Source of the DNA: Roseateles sp.
GTDB lineage: Bacteria; Pseudomonadota; Gammaproteobacteria; Burkholderiales; Burkholderiaceae_C
Direction of reading: 5' to 3'
Assembly: GCF_019237615.1 (NCBI RefSeq)
Contig: NZ_JAFAGT010000098.1
Span: forward strand, 1 to 34,964
DNA: 34,964 nt
Both the position numbers and the translations under genes were made by a program. Of the stretch, positions 33,663 through 34,964 are shown one piece after another. How positions within the stretch are numbered: position 1 is the first letter of the stretch; every line of letters starts with the position of its first letter. The notes beneath the pieces are model-generated. The model saw nothing but the letters and a program-made list of their open reading frames with translations, was not told the DNA's origin and made no database searches.

Positions 33663-34078
33663 GTCACGACCTTAGCCGCGCCGGGCACGCACCGCAGCGG
33701 TGCTTACGCCGAGTGCAAGCGGACCGCAAGACCGCGACGCCACGACCTTGGTGGGGATCGGAAGCCTGGGCCAGGGCTTGGCGCCGAGGTCGCGACGGGA
33801 GGGGCGAAACGCTCACCCCCTCCACACCCGGATGAGCGGGCAGCACGACAGCGCGGGGCGATCAGCAGGGCGAGCCCACCCACGGCGGTGGCCGTGTCCG
33901 AGCAGGTGGCAGTCCGCGATTCAGCACGGATGGGGCACACCGGTGAAGTGTGTCTTGGCAGTGTGAGCCAGGCCCTCGTCGCCGAACAGGAAGCCGGGCA
34001 TGCCTATTCCAGTCAACCCTGCAAAATCCATCCGCCGCCCACAGCCAGCGCGTGAGGCCGCTCGAAGCGGCGGCTGGT
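33663..34078. other. Intergenic region without a recognised gene
   Basis: Reading frames on both strands here are low-complexity, Arg- and Pro-rich, with no family motif. Base composition is similar to the flanks. The stretch sits between a broken gene and a transposase fragment and is likely degraded accessory DNA. Confidence 0.45.
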
Positions 34079-34177
34079 GACTTGCGCCCACGGCAGCCGC
34101 GAGGCGAGCACCACCAGCGGGTGCTTGGGGTCCACCATCGCGTCGAGTCGGGCGCGGAAAAAATCCGGTGTGCTCAA
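34079..34177 (-). pseudogene. 5' fragment of an IS5-family transposase
   Basis: Read on the minus strand from a TTG at 34177 preceded by GGGGGA, the translation TPDFFRARLDAMVDPKHPLV, then VLASRLPWAQV, matches the N-terminus of IS5-type transposases (FFR-RLD-MID--HPL--LA---PW). After about 33 residues the similarity ends, and a stop follows at 34015-34013. No catalytic DDE region and no clear inverted repeats are present, so this is a remnant. Confidence 0.6.
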
Positions 34178-34367
34178 GGTGCAAATCCCCCAGCAATCGG
34201 CTCCACCGACAACGATTCCTGGGAGATCTGGCGGACCGGACTTACCCTCGAACTCCGGCATTCATGCGGGTCGCAGCCAAATTGCAGGGCCGACTAGATA
34301 CTCACTTTCATGAGGGCCGCTCAGGGCGAAGTCCTCGATCCGGCCAGATCGACTGCGTCGACCGTGA

Positions 34368-34400
34368 ATATGTCGACCATCATTGAAAGATTCGACATAT
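34368..34400. promoter_or_regulatory. Inverted repeat upstream of the fic gene
   Basis: ATATGTCGA (34368-34376) and TCGACATAT (34392-34400) are perfect 9-bp arms with a 15-bp spacer. A third ATGTCGA half-site follows at 34410-34416. The region 34365-34465 is clearly richer in A and T than the rest of the window, as expected for a promoter-operator. It lies about 70-100 bp before the likely fic start. Confidence 0.5.
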
Positions 34401-34468
34401 CCGATCATCATGTCGATCGGACGGACAAATTCTTGAGATGTGTTGATTTATTGACCTTCTATCGACAG

Positions 34469-34819
34469 ATGCCCTTCGACCCAGCCCAGCCGTACAACGA
34501 CCTGCCACCGCTCCCGCCGTCGGTCGACCTGGAATCCCGGGCCGTCTTGAAGGCATGCATCTCGGCACGGGCAGCCGTTGCTGAACTCAAGGCCGCGGGG
34601 CAACTCATCCCAAACCAAGGGGTGCTGATCAACACCATCCCACTGCTGGAAGCCCAGGCCAGCAGCGAGATCGAGAACATCGTGACCACAACGGACCAGA
34701 TGTTCCTGTTCGACGGTGTGAACGAAGGCGAGGCCGATCCGGCCACCAAGGAGGCTCTGCGCTACCGGACTGCACTGTGGGAGGGTTTCCAGGCGCTGCG
34801 AACCCGGCCTCTGTCTACC
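34469..34819 (+). pseudogene. Fic-family AMP-transferase gene, truncated by an insertion element
   Basis: From ATG 34469 the product reads [20 protein letters not shown], then [20 protein letters not shown] and [11 protein letters not shown]. This is the N-terminal domain of Fic proteins that modify targets with AMP. SSEIEN matches the inhibitory-helix motif (S/T)xxxE(G/N), which keeps the active site closed. Similarity ends at [11 protein letters not shown]; the following codons come from a mobile-element end and the frame stops at 34858. The catalytic HPFxxGNGR motif is therefore not in the window and is separated from this part. The frame is open upstream to 34310, but that segment is AT-rich and not Fic-like, so I prefer the start at 34469. 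Confidence 0.78.
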
Positions 34820-34964
34820 TGCGTATTTCAGCGATCGTGGACGCCCATTTCAGGCTGATCGTGGACGGCAAAACTGGGCTTGCCGTGGCGGCGCCGGGGA
34901 GGCGCGCAGGAACTGGTTTGAATGTAGCTGAATCGTCCACGATGAGCCTGAAACGGCCTCTCGT
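34820..34964. mobile_element. Terminal region of an insertion sequence, probably IS21-like
   Basis: At the exact point where Fic similarity ends, TGCGTATTTCAG begins. Here TTTCAG(C/GCT)GATCGTGGACG occurs twice in the same direction (34826-34843 and 34848-34867) and once inverted (34934-34953, with 19 of 20 bases matching the second copy). Multiple short repeats inside the end, together with a TG terminus, are typical of IS21-family elements, whose istA gene would lie past the window. No transposase frame is visible within these 145 bases, so the family is inferred. Confidence 0.6.

Noticed and set aside
33690-34010. Possible transposase C-terminus or other gene in the gap
   Set aside because: No frame on either strand shows recognisable motifs; I could not support a call.

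Overview
The window looks like a chromosomal segment of a GC-rich betaproteobacterium of the order Burkholderiales, most likely near Roseateles, Mitsuaria or Rubrivivax. The grounds are the very high GC content, the DUF3348/DUF802/OmpA/DUF2894 gene cluster, a stand-alone second infA, and the lptA-lptB-rpoN order. This placement is inference from gene content; no rRNA or tRNA gene is present to confirm it.

Layout. Positions 1-923 hold two VapBC-type toxin-antitoxin loci: an AbrB-fold antitoxin on the minus strand whose toxin runs off the left edge, and a plus-strand vapB followed by a visibly broken vapC. Next come a hemolysin III/TrhA membrane protein (1033-1713), a 73-aa unknown protein and a UUG-started IF-1 (2023-2589). 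A minus-strand block follows (2614-6479) with an acyl-CoA synthetase, a threonine-aldolase-like PLP enzyme and a DmeF-type cation efflux pump. A relic of a GGDEF domain lies just beyond.

Positions 6828-11370 are the most interesting part. Four tightly packed genes encode a DUF3348 protein, an 881-aa MotA/ExbB/ZorA-like membrane protein with a long repeat-bearing helical tail (DUF802), a MotB/ZorB-like protein with one membrane helix and an OmpA peptidoglycan-binding domain, and a DUF2894 protein. This reads as an uncharacterised ion-driven motor with the two-subunit core of Zorya or flagellar stators, but with different accessory proteins and no nuclease or helicase.

Positions 11502-16237 are an AmiD-like lipoprotein amidase followed at 9 bp by a complete DppBCDF-like peptide ABC transporter without a binding protein, which suggests murein-peptide recycling. 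A TonB-dependent receptor follows (16397-19381). Then come small minus-strand envelope genes (a glycine-zipper lipoprotein and a PsiF-type protein) and a Ser/Thr kinase fused to a cyclic-nucleotide-binding domain. The plus strand continues with argS, a SPOR-domain protein and two tandem DsbA paralogues, then lptA, lptB and rpoN. A second TonB receptor lies convergent to rpoN (28504-31416).

The right end is decaying or accessory DNA. A geranylgeranyl-reductase-family flavoprotein is intact. A 2-hydroxychromene-2-carboxylate isomerase gene is frameshifted. A fragment of an IS5-type transposase follows, and a Fic-family gene is cut by what looks like the end of an IS21-like element that continues past the window. 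No tRNA, rRNA or CRISPR array was found.
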